A program made the translations under genes and the position numbers. 64,000 nt of DNA from Oceanospirillales bacterium (GTDB taxonomy: Bacteria > Pseudomonadota > Gammaproteobacteria > Pseudomonadales > Endozoicomonadaceae). The stretch lies in the NCBI GenBank assembly GCA_004762125.1, contig SIHQ01000003.1, forward strand, positions 124,001 to 188,000. The letters are read 5' to 3'. Shown here piece by piece: positions 1 to 8,750 of this stretch (the stretch's first letter is position 1; each line of letters starts with the position of its first letter). The notes beneath the pieces are model-generated. The model saw only the letters and a program-made list of their open reading frames with translations, was not told where the DNA came from and did not search any database.

Positions 1-777
1 TTACAGGCACGTTATAACCCTGAAGACTGGTACACCTTAGGCGAACGTCAGGAACAGCCATTGTCTGACCTGAACGTTATTCTGATGCGCAAGGATCCTC
101 CATTTGATATGGAGTTTATCTACAGCACTTATCTGCTGGAACAAGCTGAACAGAAAGGTACTCTGGTAGTTAACAAGCCCCAGAGCATCCGCGACTGCAA
201 CGAAAAAATCTTTGCAACACTGTTCCCTCAATGTACTCCTCCAGTAATGGTGGCTCGTAGCGCCCGTCTATTGAAAGGGTTTGCCGAGAAACATGGAGAT
301 GTCGTTCTGAAACCTCTGGATGGTATGGGTGGTTCATCCATTTTCCGTACGAATCCAAGTGATCAGAATTTCAGCGTCATTGTTGAAACACTGACCCATT
401 ATGGCCAGCAACAGGCCATGATCCAGAAGTACATTCCGGAAATTACAGCGGGCGACAAACGCATTTTGTTAATTGATGGCGAGCCTGTTCCTTTCGCTTT
501 GGCCCGTATACCCGCTGATGGTGAGCTTCGTGGCAACCTGGCAGCCGGTGGCAGAGGTGCCGGTCAGGAATTAACAGAAAGGGATCGCTGGATTGCAGCC
601 CAGGTTGCTCCGGTTGTAAAAGAAAAAGGCCTGTTATTTGTAGGTCTGGATGTCATCGGTGATTATCTAACCGAAATCAATGTCACCTCTCCTACCTGTA
701 TTCGACAACTGGATGACCAGTTTGGTATCGATATTGGTGGAATGTTGATGGATAAAATAGAAGAAAAATTATCCTGA
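1..777 (+). CDS. gshB: Glutathione synthetase, 3' part (5' end outside window)
   Basis: Joins glycine to gamma-glutamylcysteine using ATP, the last step of glutathione synthesis in the cytoplasm. The reading frame is open from base 1, so the N-terminus lies outside; a TTG at 61 is internal. The visible part holds the ATP-grasp core: a glycine-rich loop (KPLDGMGGSS), the segment FALARIPADGELRGNLAAGG, and the metal-binding end with ..FVGLDVIG..EINVTSPT. It is followed by a TonB-like gene, AlgH and RuvX, the same order as in Pseudomonas, which supports orthology. Stop TGA at 775-777. Confidence 0.96.
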   Translation, partial: LQARYNPEDWYTLGERQEQPLSDLNVILMRKDPPFDMEFIYSTYLLEQAEQKGTLVVNKPQSIRDCNEKIFATLFPQCTPPVMVARSARLLKGFAEKHGDVVLKPLDGMGGSSIFRTNPSDQNFSVIVETLTHYGQQQAMIQKYIPEITAGDKRILLIDGEPVPFALARIPADGELRGNLAAGGRGAGQELTERDRWIAAQVAPVVKEKGLLFVGLDVIGDYLTEINVTSPTCIRQLDDQFGIDIGGMLMDKIEEKLS

Positions 778-785
778 AACGTGAA

Positions 786-807
786 GGAGCGAATATCTAT
801 TCGCTCC
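786..807 (+). terminator. Hairpin after gshB
   Basis: A perfect 9-base inverted repeat, GGAGCGAAT (786-794) and ATTCGCTCC (799-807), with a 4-base loop, begins 9 bases after the gshB stop. No T-run follows, so it is either a weak intrinsic terminator or an mRNA 3'-end stabiliser between gshB and the TonB-like gene. Confidence 0.5.
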
Positions 808-934
808 TGACATGGATAAAATTGAAATAATAACGAAAGGACTTCTTGGCAGTCTCATGTTCAGCTTTTAAGAGACGGTTAATGGAAATTAAAAATAAGT
901 CCGGGATGCAGTATTTAAGAGGCCATTTCTGTCG

Positions 935-1801
935 ATGACGACCGTTTCCTCCACAGATCGTTTAGGCTTTACTCTGTTCATGGCAGCAGCAATTCATGCT
1001 GTCGTGGTTTTGGGTATCAGCTTCGGGCTTGAAGAAAAGGCCGCCCCACCAAAAACGCTGGAAGTCACTTTGGCGACTTACAAAAGTCAGGAAAAGCCAA
1101 AAGAGGCTGATTATCTGGCTCAGCTCAATCAACAAGGCAGCGGTTCCCTTGATGAAAAAGCAGCTCCGTCTACCGACCGAAAAGCTGATTTTCAGGACAA
1201 CAAGGTCAATGAGGTTCAACTGAAACCTCAGGAAGCAGCTGCCCCTAAGGTAAGTAAACAAGAAACCAAGCAGCTGGTTACTCGTGGAGAGAGTAAGAAA
1301 AAAATCAGGGAAACCCTGAAAATTGAAAAGCCTTCTCCAGAGCAAGCATCGAATGCAGAGCCCAGAAAACGCATCGATTTCAGACAGGAAATTGCCAGCC
1401 TTGAAGCACAGTTCAGCCAACAGCGACAGGAATACGCCAAACGCCCCAGAATTAAACGACTGACTGCTGCCTCTACCATGCAGGAGCCTGGCGCTTACTA
1501 TAAGGAATCCTGGCGGAGAAAAGTCGAACGAATCGGTAACCTGAATTACCCGGCTAAGGCTCGACAACAGAAACTGTACGGCGAGCTTCGCCTGATAGTA
1601 GCTATAAACAGTGATGGTACGCTGTCGAATGTTGAAATCCTGGAGTCTTCCGGCTACAAGGTTCTCGATGATGCGGCTATTCGAATCGTCAGGCTATCAG
1701 CTCCCTACTCAGCCTTCAGTAATGACCTGAAAGACTACGATATTGTTGAGATCATTCGAACATGGCGCTTTGAAAGAGGCGACCGTTTACTGAGTAATTG
1801 A
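935..1801 (+). CDS. TonB-family energy transducer
   Basis: Inner-membrane protein that carries proton-motive-force energy from an ExbB/ExbD-type motor to outer-membrane partners. Its 288 residues show the TonB layout: a short cytoplasmic N-terminus, one membrane anchor (about residues 11-32), a long Lys/Glu/Pro/Gln-rich periplasmic linker (about 35-185), and a TonB C-terminal fold (about 200-285; YPAKARQQKLYGEL, TWRFERG). No exbB/exbD is adjacent. The position between gshB and algH matches Pseudomonas tonB3, which is linked to twitching motility; the pilT/pilU genes 2 kb away fit that idea, but this is inference. Start ATG at 935. Confidence 0.85.
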   Translation: MTTVSSTDRLGFTLFMAAAIHAVVVLGISFGLEEKAAPPKTLEVTLATYKSQEKPKEADYLAQLNQQGSGSLDEKAAPSTDRKADFQDNKVNEVQLKPQEAAAPKVSKQETKQLVTRGESKKKIRETLKIEKPSPEQASNAEPRKRIDFRQEIASLEAQFSQQRQEYAKRPRIKRLTAASTMQEPGAYYKESWRRKVERIGNLNYPAKARQQKLYGELRLIVAINSDGTLSNVEILESSGYKVLDDAAIRIVRLSAPYSAFSNDLKDYDIVEIIRTWRFERGDRLLSN

Positions 1802-1956
1802 TCGCTTTGGGAGTCTATAGTCGAAACGGGCGAGATTCAGGATTATTACCGGTATCTACAGGTGTCTCGGGTATATATGGCTGGTACGATATTCTAGGTA
1901 TCAGCTTCTTTTACAGAAAGTTTGCCAATCTCGATTTTTACCCTGATACTGCGCTC

Positions 1957-2526
1957 ATGAGCAGTATCACCCAGAGTCTAAAGAACCATTTCCTCATTGC
2001 CATGCCGCGTATGGCAGACCCTTCTTTTGCCAAAACCCTGACACTGATTTGTGAGCATAGTAAAGACGGTGCGTTAGGTATTATTATTAACCGCCCTACT
2101 GACTTGAAACTTCAAGAAGTATTTTCTCAAATTGGTATTGAAGAACCTGAAATCTGTTCAAGAAGCCCCGAGACGGTTTTTTCTGGCGGTCCCGTTGCTA
2201 AAGAACGAGGGTTTGTTCTTCATTCTGGTGAAGCTCGTTGGGAATCCACTCTCAGAATAAACAACGGCCTCCAGCTGACATCTTCAAGAGATATACTCTT
2301 TGCTATGGCAACCGACGAAGGGCCAGAAAATGCCATCGTTGCTTTAGGTTATTCTGGCTGGGGAAAAGGACAACTGGAACAGGAGATATCAGATAATTCC
2401 TGGTTGACCTGTGTGACTGATAACAGCGTTATTTTCGATACACCGTTTCATTACAGGCTTGATGCTGCTGCCAGCTTAATAGGCGTCAACCTGAAACTGA
2501 TGTCGAATCAAGTAGGTCATGCCTGA
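1957..2526 (+). CDS. algH: AlgH/YqgE family protein
   Basis: UPF0301 family protein of 189 residues, starting MSSITQSLKNHFLIAMP. Conserved family stretches are visible: MADPSFAKTLTLICEH, GALGIIINRP, VFSGGPV and the C-terminal LGYSGWGKGQLE..I. The biochemical role is not settled; the Pseudomonas homologue was named for an effect on alginate regulation. The frame is open back to a TTG at 1798, but the ATG at 1957 gives the usual family length (E. coli YqgE is about 187 residues) and begins at the conserved N-terminus. It lies between the TonB-like gene and ruvX, a conserved order. Confidence 0.9.
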   Translation: MSSITQSLKNHFLIAMPRMADPSFAKTLTLICEHSKDGALGIIINRPTDLKLQEVFSQIGIEEPEICSRSPETVFSGGPVAKERGFVLHSGEARWESTLRINNGLQLTSSRDILFAMATDEGPENAIVALGYSGWGKGQLEQEISDNSWLTCVTDNSVIFDTPFHYRLDAAASLIGVNLKLMSNQVGHA

Positions 2527-2619
2527 TTTAATACGTCATAGCACCGCAGGCAAATAAACACTTTCCACCCTCTTTAAAAATAAAAGAGTGTTCATGATAA
2601 AAAATACGACTGAGATCAA

Positions 2620-3066
2620 ATGACAGAAAAATCATTGAAAACTATTATGGGCTTTGATTTTGGTACCAAAAACATTGGTATCGCCATTGGCCAGGTCATC
2701 ACTAAAACGGCCTCTCCATTACCTTCTGTTCGAGCCAAAGACGGAATTCCCAACTGGGATGATCTGGATAAACTGATTAAGGAATGGCAACCTGATGCAG
2801 TTGTCGTTGGTATCCCGGTACACATGGATGGTACCGAATCTCAGATGACCCAACGGGCCAGAAAATTTGGCAAACGGCTCCACGGTCGTTTCAATTTGCC
2901 ATTTTACGAAGCAGACGAACGACTGAGTTCTGTTGAAGCCAAGAGTTGGGCTGGAAAACTTGGTCACAAAGGCCATTATGGTTCTAATCCGGTTGATGCG
3001 ATGGCAGCCCAAATTATTCTGGAAGGCTGGATGAACAATGAAAATAATTCAGTGCTTGATAACTAG
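2620..3066 (+). CDS. ruvX: Putative pre-16S rRNA nuclease / Holliday junction resolvase-like protein
   Basis: YqgF/RuvX family protein of 148 residues with an RNase H-like fold. It shows the N-terminal strand with the first catalytic Asp (GFDFGTKNIGIAIG), the middle motif YEADERLSS, and the C-terminal acidic site around NPVDAMAAQIIL. Family members process the 5' end of 16S rRNA in E. coli; a Holliday junction role was also proposed. It follows algH as in Pseudomonas. Its last 29 bases overlap the next gene, which suggests translational coupling. Confidence 0.93.
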   Translation: MTEKSLKTIMGFDFGTKNIGIAIGQVITKTASPLPSVRAKDGIPNWDDLDKLIKEWQPDAVVVGIPVHMDGTESQMTQRARKFGKRLHGRFNLPFYEADERLSSVEAKSWAGKLGHKGHYGSNPVDAMAAQIILEGWMNNENNSVLDN

Positions 3067-3895
3067 TCTTTTTCTTTCCCTGCTTTTGCTGCTGTCAGCC
3101 TGTACCTCTCAGGCCACTGATAGCAGCTCATCAACAACAGTTCGACTACCAGACAGCACGCCATCAAATGCCATTAACCCTTTATGCCTTGATCGTCTTC
3201 TCAGCCTAAACAGCAAGTTTTCACCAGGAAAAATCGATCTGGATGATTGCCAGGAACGTTTTTCAGAATATGTTTTCACGCAACCATCTCCCTGGCAGGC
3301 TGTTTATAAAAAAAATGATCAGGTAAAGATAAAAAACTTTGAAGAGCTGCCTGATTATTCTCGCTATGAAATTATTGGGCAGATGCAGAACAACCAAGTG
3401 CTGATGAGTTATACCGCCAATTATGGTGGCTCTGGAACCTTCAACCATGCCTACCTTGTTCAGGGCATATCACTGGATAATAATAATCATGATTCCGAAC
3501 TGACGCAGACTGTCGCCATAGAAGGCGGCGACCGCTGTTTTGGCAGTATCGAGAAGCTGTCTATTATCGCTCCTGATCAGTTTGAGGTACGGCGCAAGAT
3601 GACAGCCAGTGCTCTGCTTGGGTACGGACTTCCCGTAAAAAAAGCAGCAAGAATAACCAAAGGCCTGCCCGACTGTGCACTCTGTTGCATTGGCAGTTTT
3701 ACTGAGCGAGTGACTGTAACGGGAAAAAGAGAATTAACGTCGGTTACCTTGTACCCAAAACAATCCAGAAGTTCGGATTCAGAAAAAGAACGTTGCCTGA
3801 ACCAACTAACAGAGGCCAACCGATACACCGTGCTATTAAATGCAGAAGAGATGAAAGAACTTCAAATCAAATTTATTGCTGAGTGTGCAAAGTAG
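3038..3895 (+). CDS. Putative lipoprotein of unknown function
   Basis: A 285-residue protein whose N-terminus is a lipoprotein signal: positive start (MKIIQ), hydrophobic core rich in Leu, and a lipobox LLSAC with the lipidated Cys at about residue 22. The mature part has six or more Cys residues, including a CALCC cluster near residue 210, and no family I recognise. The start ATG at 3038 lies inside ruvX in another frame, so the two are probably co-transcribed. In Pseudomonas this place is held by pyrimidine genes (pyrR/pyrB/pyrC). The convergent neighbour is pilU. Outer or inner membrane location is not resolved. Confidence 0.8.
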   Translation: MKIIQCLITSLFLSLLLLLSACTSQATDSSSSTTVRLPDSTPSNAINPLCLDRLLSLNSKFSPGKIDLDDCQERFSEYVFTQPSPWQAVYKKNDQVKIKNFEELPDYSRYEIIGQMQNNQVLMSYTANYGGSGTFNHAYLVQGISLDNNNHDSELTQTVAIEGGDRCFGSIEKLSIIAPDQFEVRRKMTASALLGYGLPVKKAARITKGLPDCALCCIGSFTERVTVTGKRELTSVTLYPKQSRSSDSEKERCLNQLTEANRYTVLLNAEEMKELQIKFIAECAK

Positions 3896-3955
3896 CCTGA
3901 ACGTCCCTGTTCAGTCTGTTGCACTTCTTTTATTAATCCAGCAGTAGCCTTACTT

Positions 3956-5083
3956 TTAATAGCTTTGTTCGTGCTGAAGTGACAATTTATCCGATACTTC
4001 AATCAGGTGTTCACCATCAGATTCCGAGTGAAGTTTAATCAGTAGCCTCAAGTCGTTTGGCGCGTCTGCGTGTAGAATCGCATCTTCGTAAGTGATCTCT
4101 CCTTCGTTGTAGAGATCAAAAAGCGCCTGATCGAAGGTTTGCATACCCAGTTCCCGGGATTTTTTCATCAGTTCCTTCAATTCATGAACCGCTCCCTGAC
4201 GAATATGATCTCCAGCCAATGGTGTATTCAGCAGAACTTCAATCGCCGCTCGTCGCCCTTTACCCGTTCTGTCCCTAACCAATTGCTGAGCAATAATGCC
4301 TTTCAGGTTAAGCGACAGATCCAACCAGATCTGGTCATGACGATCCGCAGGAAAAAAATGAATAATACGATCCAATGCCTGGTTCGCGTTATTCGCATGC
4401 AAAGTTGCCAGGCAGAGGTGTCCGGTTTCAGCAAAGGTCAGCGCGTACTCCATGGTTTCACGGGAACGTATCTCACCGATCATAATGACATCAGGAGCCT
4501 GTCGCAGAGTATTTTTCAATGCCACTTCAAACGATTCGGTATCAATACCGACTTCACGCTGGGTCACAATTGAATTGCGATGCTGATGCACAAATTCAAT
4601 GGGGTCTTCAATGCTGATGATGTGACCAGAAGCATGCTCATTACGATGGCCTACCATGGCCGCTAGAGAAGTTGATTTACCCGACCCCGTTGCACCTACA
4701 AAGATCACTAGTCCGCGTTTGCTCATAGCAAGATCTTTAACGATAGGGGGCAGCTTCAATTGATCTATTTCAGGTATTTTTGTTTCGATTCTTCGAAGAA
4801 CCATGCCGGCAAGATTGCGCTGATAAAAGGCACTGACACGAAAACGACCGATACGGGCTGCAGAGATCGCAAAGTTGCACTCGTGTTTCTCTGTAAATTC
4901 AGCTCTCTGATCGTCATCCATAACTCCATGCACGATATCTTTGGTGGCTGCAGGCGACAATGGCTCTTTACTGACCGGAACTAGCCGACCATTGATTTTA
5001 AAACTGGGTGGAAAGCCGGCGGTAATAAAAAGATCTGATGCCTTTTTGTCCACCATTGCTTTTAAAAGTCGATTGATATCCAC
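3956..5083 (-). CDS. pilU: Type IV pilus twitching motility ATPase PilU
   Basis: A 375-residue cytoplasmic hexameric ATPase of the PilT/VirB11 family that helps retract type IV pili as an accessory to PilT. It has the N-terminal PAS-like domain (ASDLFITAGFPPSFKING), Walker A GATGSGKST (about residues 131-139), the Asp box (ISIEDPIEFVH), Walker B (APDVIMIGEIR) and the His box (TGHLCLATLH). It is assigned PilU rather than PilT by its longer C-terminus and by sitting just downstream of a second copy with the PilT signature. The 81-base gap to pilT suggests one operon read leftward. Confidence 0.95.
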   Translation of the reverse strand: MDINRLLKAMVDKKASDLFITAGFPPSFKINGRLVPVSKEPLSPAATKDIVHGVMDDDQRAEFTEKHECNFAISAARIGRFRVSAFYQRNLAGMVLRRIETKIPEIDQLKLPPIVKDLAMSKRGLVIFVGATGSGKSTSLAAMVGHRNEHASGHIISIEDPIEFVHQHRNSIVTQREVGIDTESFEVALKNTLRQAPDVIMIGEIRSRETMEYALTFAETGHLCLATLHANNANQALDRIIHFFPADRHDQIWLDLSLNLKGIIAQQLVRDRTGKGRRAAIEVLLNTPLAGDHIRQGAVHELKELMKKSRELGMQTFDQALFDLYNEGEITYEDAILHADAPNDLRLLIKLHSESDGEHLIEVSDKLSLQHEQSY

Positions 5084-5164
5084 AGAAATTCATACCGCTG
5101 TTCGTAGATTGAGCTGAAAAAATAAAGCCCAACCTACGTAATTAAAATGACTTGTTAACGGGTA

Positions 5165-6199
5165 TCAGAACTTATCCGGATCCTTGGACTTCTCGCGAGC
5201 CATATCCTTGGACACGATCCCTTTTCTGACTAACTCATGCAAACTGTTATCCAGCGTTGTCATTCCCAAAGCGCCCCCCGTCTGAATAGAAGAGTACATT
5301 TGGGCAACCTTGTCTTCCCGAATCAGGTTACGAATAGCGGGTGTGCCAATCATGATTTCATGAGCAGCTACACGTCCACCACCGGTTTTCTTAAGCAAGG
5401 TTTGAGAAACAACAGCCTGAAGGGATTCCGATAGCATGGAACGAACCATGGATTTCTCTTCTGCCGGGAATACATCAACAATCCGGTCAACGGTTTTTGC
5501 AGCTGAGGTCGTGTGCAAGGTTCCGAATACCATATGACCGGTTTCCGCTGCAGTCAAAGCCAGACGAATAGTTTCCAAGTCACGCATTTCACCGACCAAA
5601 ATGATATCGGGGTCTTCACGAAGTGCTGATCTCAGTGCTTCACTAAAACCATGAGTATCACGATGAACTTCTCGCTGGTTAACCAGACACTTCTTGGAAA
5701 CGTGAACAAATTCAATGGGGTCTTCGATGGTCAGGATATGTTCGTACTTATTATCGTTGATGTAATCGAGCATGGCAGCCAAAGTGGTCGACTTACCGGA
5801 ACCGGTCGGGCCGGTCACCAGCACCAATCCACGCGGCTTGAGAGAGATATCCTTAAAAATCTGTCCCATACCCAAATCATCCATGGTCAGTACTTTACTG
5901 GGGATGGTACGAAATACAGCACCGGCACCACGTGCCTGATTAAATGCATTGACACGAAAGCGGGCGACACCGGGCACTTCGAACGAAAAGTCAGTCTCGA
6001 GATTTTCTTCAAAGTCTCGACGCTGCCTATCGTTCATGATTTCATAGATGAGTCCGTGAACCTGCTTGTGCTCCATAGCTGGCAGGTTTATTCGACGGAC
6101 ATCACCGTCAATTCGAATCATGGGTGGCAAGCCTGCAGACAAATGAAGGTCCGAAGCCCCTTGCTTGTAACTGAATGCCAGAAGTTCGGTAATATCCAT
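5165..6199 (-). CDS. pilT: Type IV pilus retraction ATPase PilT
   Basis: A 344-residue motor ATPase that depolymerises type IV pili and drives twitching. Motifs visible: N-terminal MDITELLAFSYKQGASDLHLSAG, Walker A GPTGSGKSTT, Asp box LTIEDPIEFVH, Walker B DIILVGEMRD, His box TGHMVFGTLHT, and the PilT-specific C-terminal AIRNLIRE segment. It is the first gene of the leftward pilT-pilU pair, divergent from yggS, the arrangement found in Pseudomonas. Pilus assembly genes are not in the window. Confidence 0.97.
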   Translation of the reverse strand: MDITELLAFSYKQGASDLHLSAGLPPMIRIDGDVRRINLPAMEHKQVHGLIYEIMNDRQRRDFEENLETDFSFEVPGVARFRVNAFNQARGAGAVFRTIPSKVLTMDDLGMGQIFKDISLKPRGLVLVTGPTGSGKSTTLAAMLDYINDNKYEHILTIEDPIEFVHVSKKCLVNQREVHRDTHGFSEALRSALREDPDIILVGEMRDLETIRLALTAAETGHMVFGTLHTTSAAKTVDRIVDVFPAEEKSMVRSMLSESLQAVVSQTLLKKTGGGRVAAHEIMIGTPAIRNLIREDKVAQMYSSIQTGGALGMTTLDNSLHELVRKGIVSKDMAREKSKDPDKF

Positions 6200-6345
6200 T
6201 AGATTCCCTCTGAAACCCGGACAAGGTTAAAATAACCGGGCACATTTTTTTTTATCGACCGATTCCCTCCGACTGGAAGTGAAAACTATCCAGCGAATCA
6301 GGTACTTATCGGTTATCCATAAATGACGCACTACTGTACAGGCTG

Positions 6346-7038
6346 ATGACCCCTTTAAAAAGTCACTTCGAACAGGTTTTTGAACGAATTCATACTGCTG
6401 AGCAGAGCTGCCAGCGAACGGGCCAGGTAACACTGCTGGCCGTCAGCAAAACCAAGCCTACGGCCATGGTTGAGGGAGCTTATGAACTGGGTCAGCGACA
6501 TTTTGGTGAGAACTATCTTCAAGAGGCTCTTGGCAAGATAGAGGAGCTTGGTAGTCTGGATGAAATCATCTGGCACTTCATTGGTCCGATTCAGTCCAAC
6601 AAAACTCGCGATATTGCCTGCAGCTTCCAGTGGGTTCATTCCGTTGATCGACTGAAAATTGCAAAAAGGCTCAGTGACCAGCGTGATGGCTCTCTACCCG
6701 CTCTGAATATCTGCCTGCAAGTGAATATCAGTGGTGAAGAAAGTAAATCCGGCATTACTCTTTCTGAACTACCGGCGCTGGTTGAAGAAATCAGCCACCT
6801 GCCCAATATAAAACTACGAGGATTGATGGCTATTCCTGCTCCAGAATCCGACCCGGAAAAGCAGAAGCAACCATTTAGAGATCTGGCTGATGCCATGGAA
6901 CGACTGAACAAAGCGTTCAATCTTGATATGGATACTCTCTCCATGGGCATGACCGGCGACCTTGAAGCGGCTATAGAGGAAGGTTCAACCATGGTTCGAA
7001 TAGGTACCGCCCTGTTCGGAGCCAGAGACTATCGATGA
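6346..7038 (+). CDS. yggS: PLP homeostasis protein (YggS/PLPBP family)
   Basis: A 230-residue single-domain fold-III PLP-binding protein that buffers pyridoxal phosphate and affects amino-acid and keto-acid pools; no enzyme activity is established. The PLP lysine is in LLAVSKTKP (about Lys35). Other family stretches are FGENYLQEA, WHFIGPIQSNKTR, LMAIP and LSMGMTGDLEAAIEEGSTMVRIGTALFG. The start ATG at 6346 fits the usual length. It is followed 61 bases later by proC and then yggT, a widely conserved trio. Confidence 0.96.
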   Translation: MTPLKSHFEQVFERIHTAEQSCQRTGQVTLLAVSKTKPTAMVEGAYELGQRHFGENYLQEALGKIEELGSLDEIIWHFIGPIQSNKTRDIACSFQWVHSVDRLKIAKRLSDQRDGSLPALNICLQVNISGEESKSGITLSELPALVEEISHLPNIKLRGLMAIPAPESDPEKQKQPFRDLADAMERLNKAFNLDMDTLSMGMTGDLEAAIEEGSTMVRIGTALFGARDYR

Positions 7039-7099
7039 AAAACAGCACAGCCGCACCTGAACAGTCTCAGGAATCAATAATGTTTCATAGGCAATAAGA

Positions 7100-7924
7100 A
7101 TGAGCGAAAAGACAATAGCCTTTATTGGCGCAGGCAACATGGCCACCAGTATTTTCGCTGGTCTGATTGATAACGGCTGGCCAAAGAACAAGATCTGGGC
7201 CACAGCCAGAACAAAGGAAACGACAGACAAAATTCACCATGAGTTTGGTATTCAGGTCAGTAACGATAATCACGAAGCGGCAAGAGCAGCTGACATTGTC
7301 GTACTGGCTGTTAAACCTCAGGTAATGAAAGCTGTTTTGACCGATCTGGCTCCAACCCTGAATGAAACAAAGCCTCTGCTGATATCAGTCGCCGCTGGAG
7401 TCACTCTGAAAAGTCTTGGACAGTGGAGTGACCCCTCTCTTCCCATCGTCAGAAGCATGCCCAACACACCGTCGCTGCTTCGTTGTGGTGTCAGTGGCTT
7501 GTATGCAAACAGCAATGTTACAGACGAGCTGAAAGAAATATCAGAGAATATCTTCAAGGCAGTTGGTATCGCTGAGTGGGTTGAAAGCGAAGAATTGATT
7601 GATGCTGTGATAGCCGTAGCAGGTTCTGCGCCAGCTTATTTCTTCCTGTTTATGGAAGCGATCAGTAAAACCGGTGTTGAATTAGGCCTGAGCAAGGAAA
7701 CCTCCAGCCGAATGGCCTTGCAGACTGCACTGGGTGCTGCAAAGATGGCAATAGAAAGCGATGTTGATGCCGCCGAACTGCGCCGCAGAGTTTGCTCACC
7801 CAATGGCACCACTGAGCAGGCCATCAAAACATTCCAGAATGGCGGCCTTGAACAACTGGTCGATACAGCCATGAGAGCGGCCGTTAAAAGAGCCGGTGAG
7901 ATGGCTGAAGAGCTGGCTGATTAG
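7100..7924 (+). CDS. proC: Pyrroline-5-carboxylate reductase
   Basis: Reduces pyrroline-5-carboxylate to proline with NAD(P)H, the last step of proline synthesis. The 274 residues show the Rossmann start (IAFIGAGNMATSIFAGLI), the VVLAVKPQVM strand, the substrate-side motif RSMPNTP, and the dimer domain signature (AVAGSAPAYFFLFMEA... LRRRVCSPNGTTEQAI). It follows yggS and precedes yggT on the same strand. Confidence 0.97.
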   Translation: MSEKTIAFIGAGNMATSIFAGLIDNGWPKNKIWATARTKETTDKIHHEFGIQVSNDNHEAARAADIVVLAVKPQVMKAVLTDLAPTLNETKPLLISVAAGVTLKSLGQWSDPSLPIVRSMPNTPSLLRCGVSGLYANSNVTDELKEISENIFKAVGIAEWVESEELIDAVIAVAGSAPAYFFLFMEAISKTGVELGLSKETSSRMALQTALGAAKMAIESDVDAAELRRRVCSPNGTTEQAIKTFQNGGLEQLVDTAMRAAVKRAGEMAEELAD

Positions 7925-8012
7925 CCTCAAAACACCAACAGCCATGAGCTAATAGGTGTTTTTATCACCAACCGTGGTGAAAGATATTTCAAAGTAAACC
8001 GTAAGGACAACT

Positions 8013-8558
8013 ATGTCATCAGTACTCACATCCACTTTTCTTGATCTGATTCGAATCGTTGGTGGGCTTTATATCATGGCCGTGTTGCTGCGCTTTGTGC
8101 TGCAACTGGTTAAAGCCGATTTCTACAACCCGATTTCCCAGGCAATCGTCAAAATCACTTCACCACTGCTCAACCCTGTTCGAAAAGTGGTACCGGGGGT
8201 AGCGGGACTGGACATGGCCGCATTGGCTCTGGCTCTGGCTCTGCAAATTGGCCTGGTCTATCTGCTGCTGTCCGTTCAGAGTGGCCTTGCTCCTTTCCCT
8301 CAGGTTCTGATCTACAGTCTGAAAGAACTGGCCATGCAGTTTCTGAACATTTATTTCTACAGCCTGATCATCATTGCTATTTCCAGCTGGGTCGCCTCTG
8401 GCAGCCAAAACCCGGGACTGATGATGCTGTATCAAATCACCGAACCACTGACCGGTCGTATTCGAAAAATGATTCCACCTATGGGTGGTTTGGATTTTTC
8501 ACCGATGGTTCTGCTGTTGATTATTTACGCACTGAACAACATTCTCAGAGCTTTGTAA
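8013..8558 (+). CDS. yggT: YggT family integral membrane protein
   Basis: A 181-residue inner-membrane protein made of two YGGT repeats. Each has two hydrophobic helices around a polar loop with P..LNP/RKVVP (first, about residues 15-80) and TEPLTGRIRKMIPPMGGLDFSP (second, about 105-175). The exact role is not established; it has been linked to osmotic stress and potassium handling in E. coli. It is the third gene after yggS and proC and ends just before a strong terminator. Confidence 0.93.
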   Translation: MSSVLTSTFLDLIRIVGGLYIMAVLLRFVLQLVKADFYNPISQAIVKITSPLLNPVRKVVPGVAGLDMAALALALALQIGLVYLLLSVQSGLAPFPQVLIYSLKELAMQFLNIYFYSLIIIAISSWVASGSQNPGLMMLYQITEPLTGRIRKMIPPMGGLDFSPMVLLLIIYALNNILRAL

Positions 8559-8580
8559 AACCCAATCCTCAGAAAGTAAA

Positions 8581-8615
8581 AAGCCCGATCTCTGAAACAG
8601 GAATCGGGCTTTTTT
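8581..8615 (+). terminator. Rho-independent terminator of yggS-proC-yggT
   Basis: AAGCCCGAT (8581-8589) pairs with ATCGGGCTT (8603-8611) around a 13-base loop, followed by TTTTT. It lies 23 bases after the yggT stop. Confidence 0.9.
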
Positions 8616-8750
8616 GCTAGCTCTATCGACCTAGCAAAAACATGAAAACTTAATGCAATAAAATAGTCATAATTAATACTAAAATAATTCTATTACATAC
8701 ATTCATCTTTGCTAGCTTTAGGCCTCCTACGATTTGTGAGGCAACGGGAC

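Noticed and set aside
962-1567. Long minus-strand open frame inside the TonB-like gene
   Set aside because: It mirrors the Lys/Gln/Glu-rich coding strand, giving Phe/Leu-rich antisense sequence with no ribosome binding site or family.
1798-1956. TTG-started N-terminal extension of AlgH
   Set aside because: It adds 53 residues not typical of the family, and the ATG at 1957 begins the conserved N-terminus.
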